Source: Amaranthus tricolor (Eukaryota; Streptophyta; Magnoliopsida; Caryophyllales; Amaranthaceae). Taken from it: a stretch of DNA of 64,000 nt. The stretch is taken from the NCBI RefSeq assembly GCF_026212465.1, contig NC_080059.1, positions 18,810,273-18,874,272 of the forward strand, written 5' to 3'. The translations under genes were made by a program, and so were the position numbers. The notes under the pieces were generated by a model. The model had not been told where the DNA came from and ran no database searches. It saw only the letters and a list, made by a program, of their open reading frames with translations. Positions within the stretch are counted from its first letter, which is position 1. Each line of letters opens with the position of its first letter. Shown here piece by piece: positions 1 through 11,741 of the stretch.

Positions 1-1222
1 ACTGTGTTATATGCATGTTCAGTGGCATTCATTCTTTTTTGATTAAAGCCGAGTGAAGAGGATTTGAATGTGCCTTAATTTCACCTCTTTTGATTAACCT
101 CCAAACGGTCGATGGTGCCAAGTCTAAAAAACTTGCAACATCTCTTATACATGTACGTTCCCCCATCGGTCTGGACTCTAGAACATTTGGAGGCACCACA
201 ACTCTCTTCCTTCCACAGTTTTTGTATTTTGAATCAACGATGTATGGTTTGTTTGCTTCTTTTGATTGTATTGCTCTTTTCCATAAATTTCTCATGGTTC
301 TATGATGATAACCATATTTTTCAGCAATTCTTTGGAATGTTCCATGAGGTAATGAGTCGGTTGTTCGCATTGAGAGCATCTCTTGAAATATTAAATGCCT
401 GATCTCACTGCTGAGCCTTGGCTTATGATGATTGTCTTGTCGTTCTCCTTGCTGCTCAACCATTTCTTCCGGTTCTTGCTCTGATTCTGAGCTTGATTGA
501 GGATCATATTGGCTTGATCCAAAATACCATGCCCCCTCAATTTCGTCCTCACTTCCTGAAGCCATGAATAAGGTTGTGATGCTGTGTGCAATTGGATTTT
601 TTTGTGGGTGATTGGTTATTGTTTTCAGCACAGCTGCTGTTGTACTTGGGGTTTATGGACTAATTGAGTTAACTGTTGAATTTTTTTTGGGATGAATGGC
701 TACTATTATCTTCAACTAAGATGTTGTGTTGAGAATTGAGGTGATGATGTACTATTCATTTGTACTTGCTGCCTATATGGCCCCTTGTAGAATTTAAAAA
801 GTCATCTTTGCTTCCATTTTTGGTTCTCAATCATTATGCTAAATTAAGGAAGTAATCCATGTATAGTCTAATTAGCCAATGAATAATGGTTGTGTGTATG
901 TTTAAGTATTTAGAATTTTCCCTCCATTATTTTTAATTGCCCTCCAAAACTTTTCAAAAAAGGAAAGAGAGTTGTAACCAAAAACTGAATTTTGTTTTGG
1001 CCCTTTGTAAGTTGCTCTACCGTTTTCCCTTCATTAATGACAATCATATTTTGTTTTTTTGTTTTATTTTATCTTTAATTAAAATGTATTTTCTCTCTCA
1101 TAAAACCAATACAATCATTACTTCACACTACTATTCAATTAAAATAATACCCACTTACTACAAAAATTTTCACTTTTCTTATGAAAAACCCAAATAGGAC
1201 AAATATAAAAGAACGGTGGGAG
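1..1222 (-). mobile_element. Mariner-like element (plant MLE), right-hand part
   Basis: This is the transposase-upstream half of a Tc1/mariner element; the other half lies before the window. The right terminus at 1200-1222 reads, on the minus strand, CTCCCACCGTTCTTTTATAT, which is the usual plant MLE/Stowaway terminus. It is followed by a TA (1223-1224) that fits the family's TA target duplication. The transposase N-terminus lies inside in the expected orientation, with about 650 bases of AT-rich 5' leader between it and the terminus. The second terminus is not visible, so the total length is unknown. The terminus and TA are seen in the sequence; the assignment rests on known family features. 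Confidence 0.82.
29..565 (-). pseudogene. Mariner-like transposase, N-terminal DNA-binding part (truncated)
   Basis: This is the N-terminal half of a plant mariner transposase, which binds the terminal repeats before the DDD catalytic domain acts. I favour the start at 565 (MASGSEDEIEG), although the frame stays open upstream to 631. An acidic, Ser/Glu-rich leader of about 50 residues comes first. Two helix-turn-helix blocks follow: one around LSSEIRHLIFQEM and IAEKYGYHHRTMRNLWKRA, then the GRKR linker, then ERTCIRDVASFLDLAPSTVW and IKRGEIKAHSNPL. These match the order in plant MLEs. The frame stops at 29-31, shortly after the second HTH, well before the catalytic domain of a protein usually over 400 residues. 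Since about 28 more bases exist before the window edge, a frameshift or nonsense change near 29-40 is likely. No catalytic residues are in view. Confidence 0.8.
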
Positions 1223-1281
1223 TATTAAACTAATTATATATTTAATGAAATTAAGTGAAAAATGTTAAAAATTAAATTTTA

Positions 1282-2019
1282 CTCCCTCCGTTTCTTAACA
1301 GTATGTTTGAATAACAATTTTAAAGAGAAAAGAAAGGAAGGGAAGGAGAAGGAAGGGAAGGGAAAGGAAGCGAAGAGAAAGAGTAGGAAAATATAAGGGA
1401 ATGGAAGGTAAAGAAAGGGAGATGAGAGTTTTACCTTCAAATATTTTTAACTTTAGAGAGATTGAAACCTTAACAAAAATTATTCATTAAATTCTTCCAA
1501 TTTTTTTCCCTACAAATCTCTTCTCTCTTATTTTGCTAATCAGACAAGGGATTCTTTTTCCCTCCAAATTCCTCCCCTCCATTACCCTTCATTTCCTTCA
1601 ATCCAAACAAACCTTAAAGAAGTTCTCAGATTTTAGGTGTTTTATTTGTTGTTCCCATGAAAAATCTTTTCATTTATATCCCAAATTTTGGACAAATATA
1701 ACTTTATTCATCCTCATTTTAACATTTTAATAATACTTAGAGTCTTCATATATCTTCCACTAACTTTGTTTTAACATTTTTATATTCCTTATGATCTTTA
1801 AATGTTTTCACTAACTTTATAAAAATTTTTTTTTTTAGTTGTGGTCTCCATATATTTTTCTTTAATTTTCGTTTAAATTTTTTTTTAATATTTATGGTCT
1901 CAACTTTTCTTCCATAAAATTTATCTTTGATAAAGTAACATTTTAACTATCTAAAATATTATGTTTTTCTTGTTACCCATAAAAATTCTTTATAGGAACT
2001 TCATTAAAAAGTGAAAGGA
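1282..2019. mobile_element. Stowaway-like MITE carrying a nested MITE
   Basis: The left end CTCCCTCCGTTTC is preceded by TA (1280-1281). The right end, read on the minus strand as CTCCTTTCACTTT, is followed by TA, which fits Stowaway termini and target. About 316 bases of this span are a nested second MITE (1298-1613). The remainder (about 1614-2019) contains a block starting TTGTTCCCATGAAAAATC whose inverted counterpart near 1965-2000 reads CTTGTTACCCATAAAAATTC. No coding sequence is present. The right terminus matches only partially, so the exact end is uncertain. Confidence 0.5.
1298..1613. mobile_element. Tourist-like (PIF/Harbinger) MITE, purine/pyrimidine arms
   Basis: The element is flanked by TTA on both sides (1295-1297 and 1614-1616), the 3-bp target typical of PIF/Harbinger. 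Its termini are imperfect inverted repeats: AGTATGTTTGAATAAC on the left and, from the other strand, GGTTTGTTTGGATTGAAGG on the right. A polypurine arm (about 1320-1420, GGAAGGGAAGG-type) faces a polypyrimidine arm (about 1505-1610), so the strand can fold back. Removing it rejoins the Stowaway terminus to its body. Confidence 0.6.
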
Positions 2020-2039
2020 GTAATTTATATTCAAACAAG

Positions 2040-2229
2040 TAGAAGTAATAAATTTTATACTCGAACTTCAACCGACTTCAAACGGTGCAAATACGATAGC
2101 TCGAACAACTGATTTTTAACCGAGGCATGACTAACCTATCCGATCCGAATGAGACCCACCGCGGAACGTATCCGAAAATAACTCTTCTAAAATGCAACCG
2201 AACCAAATGACATTTGAATTTCACGTCTA
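2040..2229 (-). repeat. Decayed, inverted fragment of the TCGG-rich hAT-like family
   Basis: Read on the minus strand, this stretch begins TAGACGTG and then shows the series TTCGGTTGCATTTT, GTTATTTTCGGAT, GGTGGGTCTCATTCGG, GGTTAGTCA, GAGCTATCG and GTCGGTTGAAGTTCG, in the same order as the elements at 5073-5991 and 58704-59501. It lacks the far end and shows many substitutions and a short internal deletion near its start. Confidence 0.6.
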
Positions 2230-3397
2230 GACAAAACAGGCTACGCGAGAGAAGCGGTAAAACTAAAAGGTGCAGATGAAACGGTGGGAAAGAGATAAAA
2301 TAATGAAACTTCTGAGTTTACTCTAGTCTATACTTCACATAGAGAATAGGGTAAATAAAAGTAGAATTAGGGTGGTCAAATTTAAGAAGGACATGACAAT
2401 TGACAGGAGGTAATTTGACGGCGTGATAAGGTCTAAAATTCAGAATGATCCGCAAAAACATGGCCCCACTCAAAATCCATAAAATACTCCTATTTTGAAT
2501 TAAATAACTAAAAATTATAAAACTTGAACCAAAACATTTTTTCCATTTTAATATGTTTGTTGAATTGTTTATAGCTAACGTTATAAATACTTAAAAATTA
2601 TAAAATTTTGATATTATGTAAAGTTGGAACGAGATAAATAAACTAAGATCCCACATAATTATGTTATTTTCTCGTATAATAATGGCAAGATGCAAAATAC
2701 TTCAAATAAATAAATAGTACAAAAGTTAGTTTTAGTGCGAGTAAAAAAGAACGAAGGAAATACGAAAGAGAAATGAGTTTTGTTAATGAAAAACAAATAA
2801 TATTTGGAAATAAATGATTAAATAGATTTAATTGTGTAAGTGATACAAAGAAATAAAGAATATATTCTGATAAATAAAGTAATACAAAATAAAAGAGACA
2901 ATATAAAATAAAAATACTAGAAGAGAGTGAGAGGGAGAAGTGAGAGTAAGTACTTTTTCAGTTTTAAATTATTTGCAATATTAGAAATATTACATTATTA
3001 TTCATCACCCTTGATTTATAATTAGTTTTTCAATTATATAAGTTACATAATTAATTGAGATCATGTTTGATTCGTTTTAAAATAAAGAATACTACTATAA
3101 AACTTTTATAATTTTTAAACATACATAATTAAAGAATTAAGAATTGAATTAGTATTCTAAACTGCGTGAAAAGAAAAACCTTTTAAGTATTTGAACGCAG
3201 AAATTTCTAATCAATCACCGTGATTTTTAAATAACCATAAAAAGACAAAAAATCATAAAGTAAACAAAACTAAAAAAGGTAAATTGAAATCACAAAACTC
3301 ACATATCCTATCAAATATTATCATATAAGTGTGACTTGTTAACTTCACAAATAACCATTTTTTACTAAGACCTCCTCTTTTGAACGAAAGTGAAATA
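2230..3397. other. AT-rich spacer without recognisable genes
   Basis: No coding frame and no element with paired termini could be supported here. The stretch is AT-rich, with scattered short mobile-element-like words that do not pair up into an element. Confidence 0.5.
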
Positions 3398-3611
3398 CTC
3401 CATCAGTTTCATTTTAAATGTTTAATTAATAGCTATAGTTGTGTATATTTGAAAATTATAAAAATTAGATATTAATAAATCTTTTGTTGAGAGAAATCAA
3501 ACAAAGTTTTATATAACTATGTTATAATACATAAATAAAAAATAAAATAAAAATTAAAAGTGATTAAAAAAATAATAATTCAAATGTAAATAAGAGAAGA
3601 AAAAAATGGAG
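3398..3611. mobile_element. Stowaway MITE (214 bp)
   Basis: It is flanked by TA on both sides (3396-3397 and 3612-3613). The left end CTCCATCAGTTTCATTTTAA mirrors the right end, which reads CTCCATTTTTTTCTTCTC on the other strand; the subterminal ATTTTAAATG and CAAATGTAAAT also mirror each other. It is AT-rich and non-coding, and its length is typical of Stowaway elements. Confidence 0.7.
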
Positions 3612-4099
3612 TATTATTTTGGGTTTTGTATCATATCTTTATTTTAATTTTCAACTTGTCTTCTACTTTTAGGTCTACTCTAATTTTAGGTTTACTCTGT
3701 TGCATTTGATGACGTCTTATTTCCTTGTCAGTCATCATTTTACCCAAGAATACCAACTCAATCACTCATTATATTTGTAAAAAATGTTAATCGTGTTAGC
3801 TATTTTTTAATGATTAGTCTATTTACTGCTTACCGCTTATTTAGTTAACCATATAAATTGGTGATAATGGGAAAGGTTTGTACTATAAATTTTCATGATA
3901 TGCATAATATTATTCTCATAGTAATGAAAGATTGATTATTAAAATATGTTTTTTATTACAATTTTTCATTACTATCTAATATCATTAAATTTATTAAGAA
4001 ATATTTCATCAAATTTGCACTAATTTTTTATTATCATTCCTACAATTTGGTACCAATTACCAAACATGCAGTTAAAGTTATTTTTATTTATCATTTTGG

Positions 4100-4217
4100 A
4101 TTACTCTATTTTTTGTTCCCATAATGAACCTTTTTTTTAAATCATAAATTTTGACAAACTAACTTTGTTCATTTCATTTTAATATTTTAAATTGCTTATG
4201 GTACTCACATATATTTT

Positions 4218-4284
<67 letters not shown>

Positions 4285-4420
4285 CAATAATAAAAATATA
4301 ATAAATTATAATAATAAGTAATATAATAAAAAAATATTCTACCTTATTTTGTTCAATAAATATAACAATTAATTAATTTAAATGTTCCTTATGACAAATT
4401 TTTATGAGGGTGTCATGTGA
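4100..4420. repeat. Relative of the 1614-2019 repeat, with a long (AT)n
   Basis: The left part (TTTTTTGTTCCCATAATGAACC, then AAATTTTGACAAACTAACTTTGTTCATTTC) follows the same sequence order as 1640-1730. The right part ends in TTCCTTATGACAAATTTTTATG, the inverse of the left motif. The centre is an (AT)n run at about 4222-4277. The stretches on either side (3612-4099 and 4421-4700) hold no gene that I can support. Confidence 0.45.
4222..4277. repeat. (AT)n microsatellite
   Basis: An uninterrupted run of about 28 AT units lies inside an AT-rich MITE-like repeat. It is non-coding. Confidence 0.9.
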
Positions 4421-4713
4421 CATTTTCCAATCTCTTTGATTGATTGTATAATGATTATTTGAGAACAAACACAAATAAAAATAAAGAAATTATATTTACT
4501 TCTGTTAAGATATGTTTATTGGATTTGGAATCTTCGATAATGGTGGAAAAAGTGGAACATTTTGATATTAGATGCTGGATGCCGAGCGGGTGTCTTTAGT
4601 GTTTACAAGTGGTACTATTTGACATTCGGAATTGGACCAATCATTTTCATTTTTTTCAAAGTGGAACTTAATTCTATGTAATAATAATAATAATTCGTTC
4701 ATGGTCTTCCCTG

Positions 4714-6772
4714 TTGGAATTGCTCGAAGCATTTTCACCGGTTATAGAGAAGAGAATCAGACAAGACGTGGTTATTAGAAAATACCAATTTGGTTTCATG
4801 CTAGGTAGATCAACCACCAAGGTTATGCACGTGTTAAGAAAATTAATGGAAAAATATATAGAAAGGAAAAAGTACCTGCATATGGTGTTTATAGATATGG
4901 AAAAAACTTATGATAGCATGCTACGATATATCATCTAGGAGAGCTTAGAGGCTAAGGGAATCTCGCGGAACCATATTGAAGCGATACGAGACATGTACAA
5001 TGGATCATCAACTAACATACAGACACCCGTTGGGATTACAAAGTCTTCCCAATCGGAGTAGGCTTGCATCATTAGAGGTGTTCATTCGGGTGATCGAGTC
5101 GGTTTCAGATGGATGTCATTCGGTTCAGTTGTATTTCGGATCGGTTATTTTTCGAATGCGTGTTACGGTGGGTCACACTCGAGTCAGGTCGGTTAGTCAC
5201 GGTTCGGTTGAAGATCAGTTATTTGAGCTATCGAGTTAGCATCGGTTTGGTGTCGGTTGATACTCGTGTCGAATAGTCAATCGGTCTCGGACCTTCATCG
5301 GTTAATAATTGGGTCCGTTTTACCTGGTATAGATCGGGTCTAGGTATTAATTTCCAGTAGAATTTGGCTACAAATTAATAATTACTATAGATCGAGTTAA
5401 TATCAGATTAAGTTGTTAGACATTTTTTGATTGATGATAAGATTCCCCTTAGTTAAGGCAAAATAGTTAAAATGCAAATTAATTAGTGATTATTACTTTA
5501 TTACTTTTAGTTGTTTGACTGTAAGTTAAAATTAAAGTTTTATCATTTTTCATCTAAATTGATTAAAAATAGTTAAATAAATATTGACCATTGATTATTA
5601 ACTCTAAATATATGAAACCATGTATGTATAAAATTTAATTTATTAAAATTTCTATTACTTTATTAGATTAACTAATAAGATTATTGAATATGAGTCGATC
5701 ATACCTCTATGTTAAAAATTGGTTCAAGTTTATAGCATTTCGATTAAAAATGGGTTAAGTCGGTTTTAGCCGGATCAAGTTTGGTTTTGAGCATGATTCG
5801 GGTCGGTCACTATTAGGTTTGGATAATCTCGGTTAATGGTTCGGTTATAAAAATCGGTCGCATTTCGGGTTCGATTTTACGATTTTCGGTCGTAAATCGG
5901 TTCGGGCGCAACTTCGGTTCGGATAATGTCGGTTCAATAAACCTAAAAAAGAAACATATTTTGGGGTCTGGGTCACATTTGAACAACTCTAGGGATCGAC
6001 ACTAAGCCCTTTCCTTTTCACAATCATCTTAGATGAGCTCACAAAGCTTATCTAGGAAACAGTGCCATGGTGCATGTTATGAGCTCACGATATAGTATCG
6101 GTCGCAGAAACTAGTGAATAGGCTAATGCTAAATTAGAAGAATGGAGGGTAGTTTTGGAAAGCAAAGGGTTGTGTATAAGCCGTACAAAAATAAAATATT
6201 TAAGATGCAACTTTAATGGTAATGAGCAACATGATGATCCAGAAGTGACCACGCACTCGAGAGGATGTGGTTGCAAGTACAGATAAGTTCAAGTATCTAA
6301 GGTCTATTATCCAAAGTAATGGGGAGATTGATGAAGATGTTACACATCGTATACAAGCGGGTTGGCTTAAGTGGCGAGCAGCCACTAGAATGTTATGTAA
6401 TAGAAAGTTTCCAGTTAGACTTAAAGGTAAATTCTACATAGTTGCTATTAGACCAGCATTGTTGTATGGGACAGAGTGTTGGCCCGTTAAGAAGGTTCAT
6501 GAACAAAAGATGGAAGTAGCAGAGATGCGTATGCTAAGGTGGATGTGTGGTAACATAATAATGGATAAAATTAAGAGAGAAACTAGGTGTTGCCCCACTA
6601 TTTGCTAAAATGCGTGAAAATAGGCTAATATGGTATGGACATGTGCAAAGGAAGGCAACCGACTCGCCTATTAGATGGATAGAAAGCATCATAGAGGAGG
6701 GCAAGAGAACTCGAGGAAGACCAAAGAAGACGTGGGTTAAGTAAATTAAGAACAACTTGAGTGAGATGCGCC
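4714..6772 (+). pseudogene. RTE-clade LINE reverse transcriptase remnant
   Basis: Conserved blocks appear in order. FGFMLGRSTTKVMHVLRKLM is the N-terminal RT block, and FIDMEKTYD is palm motif A (normally FIDLEKAYD). After the insertion, GSTLSPFLFTIILDELTK is motif B. The FADDI motif C position near 6080 reads a stop followed by A-H-D-I, so a catalytic aspartate is lost. Then come KFKYLRSIIQSNGEIDEDVT, RPALLYGTECWPVK, EMRMLRWMCG, LIWYGHVQRK and GRPKKTWVK. Stop codons and frameshifts are scattered through the copy (for example near 4937, 6052, 6081 and 6740). The enzyme is dead. Without a database search, the RTE clade call rests on the characteristic C-terminal blocks. Confidence 0.8.
5073..5991 (+). 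mobile_element. TCGG-rich hAT-like non-autonomous element (in the LINE)
   Basis: The termini are TAGAGGTGTTCA on the left and TTGAACAACTCTA on the right, an inverted pair with one mismatch over 12 bases. The body is rich in TCGG/CGGGT words at both ends, with an AT-rich centre at about 5350-5750. It is in the same orientation as the copy at 58704-59501 and follows its word order. The flanks rejoin as CATCA plus GGGATCG, which restores the LINE motif LHQGSTLSP without any duplicated bases, so no 8-bp duplication is visible here. No transposase is encoded. Confidence 0.7.
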
Positions 6773-7075
6773 TCTCCGCAAACCTGACTAGGGATAGGAA
6801 TAGGTGGAGACACTAGATCCATGTTTTGGACTACTAATAGGTTCTTTAGTCGCCTTCTTGCCTTAGTGTCTAGTTGTTCATTTCTTGCCTTTTTTTTACC
6901 TAGTCAACTTTTCATATACTGTTCTCAGTATTATTTTTATTTTTATTTTTATTATTTTATATTTTTTGGTGTTTTTGTTTTTGGTTCCTTTATCATTGTC
7001 AGCCGTCACTCATTTAGAACAAAAATTTGTCTATAGTTAAAGTTAATTTTCGATTTTTCTTTTTGGTATATAATA

Positions 7076-7348
7076 CTCGCTGCTATTCAGCTTATGTGTC
7101 CTATTTTCTTTTATGGTCAAGTTACCTTAATTGTCCCATTTCTATTTTTGGTATGGGTTTTTGACCTTTATGCCCTTAGTAGCTTTATCCTATTTTCAAT
7201 TATACCCTTCATTACCCATACTAATTTTCCTCCCCTATATTAAAAAACCCATAATACCACTCTCTTTCCTACCCTTAGGGTCCCACTTTTGACTCTCCTT
7301 AAAATCCATGAAAAGTCAAATGGAACTCCTAAGGTGAATAGGACGGAG
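7076..7348. mobile_element. Stowaway MITE (273 bp)
   Basis: TA lies on both sides (7074-7075 and 7349-7350). The left terminus CTCGCTGCTATTCAGCTTAT pairs with the right terminus, which reads CTCCGTCCTATTCACCTTAG on the other strand. The interior (TTGTCCCATTTCTATTTTTGG, ATTACCCATACTAATTTTCC) resembles the sequence around 11690-11740 and 12250-12400. Confidence 0.75.
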
Positions 7349-7350
7349 TA

Positions 7351-8495
7351 TAAATTAATTGCAAAAAATAATTATAAAAATTCTTGAGCTAATTTGTTGT
7401 TATTCAAGTAAAACTGGGTAAAGTTAAATGCAAACATAGAATAAAGATAGAAGCATTTTCATTTGATAGAATAACTGGCGAAAATCATCATCATCATACC
7501 CAATGAACCGCACAAAGGCAGAGTTTGGGTGAGGAAAGGTGACGAAAAATCTATACCCCTACTCTCTTAAAGGGAGGACTAGAGAAAAATGGTCTCTTTT
7601 ACCAAAAAGAAAGAGCCCCGCATATCAGGAAGCTCGTCTAAAATATTCCTTTCTATAACTATAAGAAACTTAAAGAAATAACTTTATGAAAAATGATATT
7701 TTTCTAGGGGTCAAGGTTAAGTGCGCTATCAAAAACAACAATTTTAATCTGATTTGTCTTCACAAAGAAAGTTGTCTTGGAAAATTTTTGGCTTTGACTA
7801 CAATTAGTTCTCTACATTGAAATAATCAAACACATATACTAGCGATCATCGATCTCATTGCCTTTCTTATCCGTTATTTTAAGCCTTCAATACAAGCCTC
7901 ATCCTTACATAAATAAATTAAATAAACAGAATTAAAAACTTAGATGTTAATGTATACAATACAACTGTACCATAAGCAGTGGAGGTACATATTTATAATC
8001 GAATACACATATACAAATGTACCATATGAGAGATGCATCATAATTTCCTAAATCAAATTATCCTTTCGCATCATGTAAACGTTAGGGGTATATATAATTA
8101 TCTGATTTTAAATATTTGGTCTCCAATTTTAAAAATCGGATATTAAATTTGATTTTTGAAAATGAATGCTTGAAACCCACAATACATTACTGCAAATGTT
8201 TAAATCTTAAAATTTTAATTTCAATAATTAAAATTTAAAAATTACATAACTTTATAAACCAATATGAATAATTAAGACTTGGATGAAGTAGAATTTAACA
8301 ATTAAGACTTGATGAAGGAGATTTGAAGAACATTGGGTTCAAAAATAGTTTTTATTTATTTTTTATTTTTTATTTTTTTTAATTATTTATTTTTATTGAG
8401 AGTGAAAGGGAAAATGAGACGGAGAACAAGCAAGAGGCTACTGCATGCGATTTTGGACAAGTAAATTCTTCGTAAAGGATAACAAATTTCAATTA
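7351..8495. other. Spacer without recognisable genes
   Basis: I see no coding frame with gene-like composition and no paired repeat ends. The stretch is AT-rich with a T-rich run near 8340-8400. Confidence 0.5.
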
Positions 8496-8778
8496 GGGGT
8501 TCTTTGGCACATGGGATTCAGGGAATGGATTTTGTTAAAAAAAGCCAAAGTACTTATTTGTTTAAAGGAAATGAGAATAAAAAATAAGTATAAAATATAA
8601 GAAAGTTCCTAAAAATTGAGTCTTGGAGGGAGACTGGTAATAATTGGTGAGACTTTCGTTTTCATTTATTTCTTTCAAGTCCCTAACATGTCAAATAAGA
8701 AATAAGACTTTTATATTTTCAAAGTCTAATTTTAAAAGTCTGATCTCAAAGTTTTATAAGTCCCGTGCCAAACACCTC
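8496..8778. mobile_element. Tourist-like (PIF/Harbinger) MITE (283 bp)
   Basis: It is flanked by TTA on both sides (8493-8495 and 8779-8781). The left end GGGGTTCTTTGGCACATGGG mirrors the right end, which reads GAGGTGTTTGGCACGGGACT on the other strand. The TTTGGCAC core is perfect. It is non-coding; the short frame across its right half is not a gene. Confidence 0.75.
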
Positions 8779-8781
8779 TTA

Positions 8782-11640
8782 AGTGAAGTTGCAATCCTTG
8801 ACAACGAGTCAAAATTGACCCTCTCAGAAACCAATATCCAACGCATTTGGGCTAAAACGCAATATGGTATCTAGACAACAACTTTCTTAGAAAATTTGCT
8901 TTTATTTTCTTAATCTAATATTCTGTTGCAAAAGTTAATTTTATGGTAGATCCACATATTTGCAAATGCTGAACAAAACACACAAAAGTTATTCTCCCTA
9001 AATAGATTAGATGGTGTTTAGTTGATGAGAATATTAATTAGATCTTAAGCTACATGTACCTTATACGGTGTAACAAAGATGTCCCAAGAAATATTCATCC
9101 TCCCCACTAAAATTTGTTACGTTTTTTTATATGTGTACTGTGTAACATTTAATAAAACTAATTATTGTTCAATTTAAATATAAATTCCATTTTTTTTCTT
9201 TTTCTTATAAAAAACTTACAATATCTTTTAAAAAAATGAATGAAGTAAAGAGAGTGGAAAATAAGAAATCTTATTTTCCCGAATGTTTCAAATAAAATCG
9301 ATTCATGAAAATTAAACTTTTTCATTCGATTACGTGTTAAGCTCAAAGAAGCATTGAAATGTAGTAAAGAATGGATCAAGTAACAAGGGTGGCAAGAAAA
9401 AGATTAAATTATTTAGTAAGTTCAAAGAAATATAAACAGTAACGAAAGTGGAAAGGTGCTAGAGAGATAGGATTGAATTTGGCAATATGCCATAAGCCCA
9501 CAAGCAAAATCAATCAAAAGTAAGTGGAAAATGAAACCTCTCCATTAAGTAAATTGTAACCTAAGGAACTTTCCATATAGTTATAATAGGTAGGAAGAAG
9601 ATGGTTCATATCATGATTATGCCGTTGAACCAAAATATGAGGATTTCAACTTTCAAGTAAAAGTAAAGAAGGTTGATTTTGAAGAGGAGAGCACATTCAT
9701 ACATGTCTAGGAAGAAAGGGGACCATACTACAAGTTGCCTTATGCTCTTTCTCATCCAATTTGCAAGTTTAACCTTAGCTTCATAAATTTCTTTTGTCAT
9801 TGCAAATGATGTCTTCTTGTTATTTTTGGTGAGCTTTCTCACATTTTTGGCTTGTTCTTATAGTGGTTCTTTTTAAGGGATGATAAAAGAATTGCAATAA
9901 ATTATGGTATAATTTATGCTAAAATAGTACTCTTTTATATAAGTTTTATTTGATTTTGCCTACTATTTCAATGTAATAAGTTAATTATTAATATTATTCA
10001 TATTAAGGATTTATTTATAAGTTCAAAACACGAGGAAAAACTATTTTTATTGTAAACAAATTTTTTCATATGATTAATGTAAATCATAACTTAGTACTTA
10101 TTCTTATAGACTAGATATCAAGGACACATATTTTCAGTTTATATATACATAATTTTGAATCTGTTATTCTAGGCTTGTGAAAGAGTCATCTTTGTACGAC
10201 GACTAAACTGAAGGTTAAGAACTCAAAATACTTTTATTATTATAGCTGTTCATCAGAGATAAAGGGCAACCAAAATAAAAGCTAGTGAAAATAGCCAACT
10301 AAATTAGCTTTTCATTTTGGCTTATAAGTTAAATTTTCTGCTAGCTGAATAGCCATTTATCAAACATATTTTTTTATGCTTTTTGACCAGTCATAAAGAA
10401 AAAGTCAAAAATCAAAAATCAAAATCCAATCAAACACCTCTATATATAATTACTCACACTCCCCATACAGCTTATAAGAGCACGTTGTTCTATAATATGC
10501 TATGTAATTAATTTGTAGTAAGCGTTTCTCATGTGGTTTTGGTGTCATTTATCTTTCTTTATGCAAGACTCTCTTTATTTGGGGCTTTTATTAATTGTGC
10601 ACATTTCTCTTTACTCTCTCTTTAAAAGGGGTACGGGAATGCCCTTTTCCCCCAAACCTTAACTTTGTGCGGGAAAACTAGATAGAAGATTAAGACTAAG
10701 ACTAAGTCGGTCTACAATACAAAAGCAACAAATATTTGCTTATATTTAATTCTAAATACCAAAATAACTATTTCGAATTTAAAAAGGTACTATATAGCAT
10801 AAATGTTTCATTTGACTTTTGATATTATTCATCGATTATTCTTTATTTGTATTTTATTTTAATTTATAAGTTGTAAGATAGTCATAATAAATCATATTTA
10901 ATTCGTTTCAACATAAAATACAACTAGTATTTGTATACAATTGGCAGAAATGGGGCTTAGAACAAAGAAGGAAAAGAGGTCCAGGGAGCAAAGCCTGTGT
11001 TTGTCTTTTCCCATAATAGACAACTTTCTCATTCTGACTCCAATTTGGATCTGTTTAAAAGTCCACTCTTTTTCTTGTTCTTTTCTCCTACCAATCAGCT
11101 CGCTAAATTAATGAGTATAACTCTTTTTGGATGCCTTCTAGAATACAGAAAGGGCTTAACCTTTACTCATTTGTTGTTTTTTTCTTTTTTTATTTTATTT
11201 TATTATTACCTGTTTTCATAATTTTTCAGCTTTGTCTCTTCCTATTTAAATTTCTTTAAACTCATTAACAAAATTAAATTTGCACTTACACAGTTATTTC
11301 TTGCAAATGAAATTTGGAGGTACAAAAATTTAACTAGGCATAATATATTAACAGATATTTTCTAGATAATTTATTTTTTTTATTAAAAAACAACAAAATT
11401 TAACTATAAGACTTAACAATAAAACTACATTAACACGTTTTGTGGGACTTAACCAAAGCCAAGTAAAACGTTTGTGCGATTTGGCCTCTTTTCTTTTTAA
11501 TTTTTTTGGTTATTGTTGATTTTTCTTAATCACTAATTTTTTAATTGCTAATTATGTTATAATTAATTATTTGTTTAATTATTATTTATTAATGTTAATT
11601 TTATTTCAAAAGTATTAATTTTATCAATTAATTATTAATT
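8782..11640. other. AT-rich spacer; one possible MITE fragment
   Basis: No gene can be supported. At about 10230-10435 a stretch ending ATCCAATCAAACACCTC looks like the right end of a Tourist or hAT MITE, with inner words AAAATAGCC and GAATAGCCATTT in mirror arrangement, but no matching left terminus was found. A 38-codon open stretch on the plus strand at about 9598-9711 (EEDGSYHDYAVEPKYEDF onward) has gene-like codons but stops at both ends; I do not recognise it. Confidence 0.45.
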
Positions 11641-11741
11641 ACTCATACCTATTCAGTCTACTAGTCTCATTTTCTATTTGGGTTAAGTCACCTAATAGTC
11701 CTATTTCTATTTTAGGCTTGTCAATATTATCATATTACCCT

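Larger units (their letters stand above)
4700..6840 (+). mobile_element. RTE-type LINE, 5'-truncated and interrupted
   Basis: A non-LTR retrotransposon fragment. Only the reverse transcriptase and C-terminal part remain, as expected from 5' truncation during target-primed reverse transcription. It is split at 5072/5992 by a DNA element; joining the flanks restores the reading order of the RT palm. The 3' end is not sharply defined: T-rich, TTTTTA-like sequence follows to about 6950. No flanking target duplication was found. Confidence 0.8.

Noticed and set aside
8644..8874. 76-codon plus-strand frame
   Set aside because: Half of it lies in the Tourist MITE at 8496-8778; no motif.
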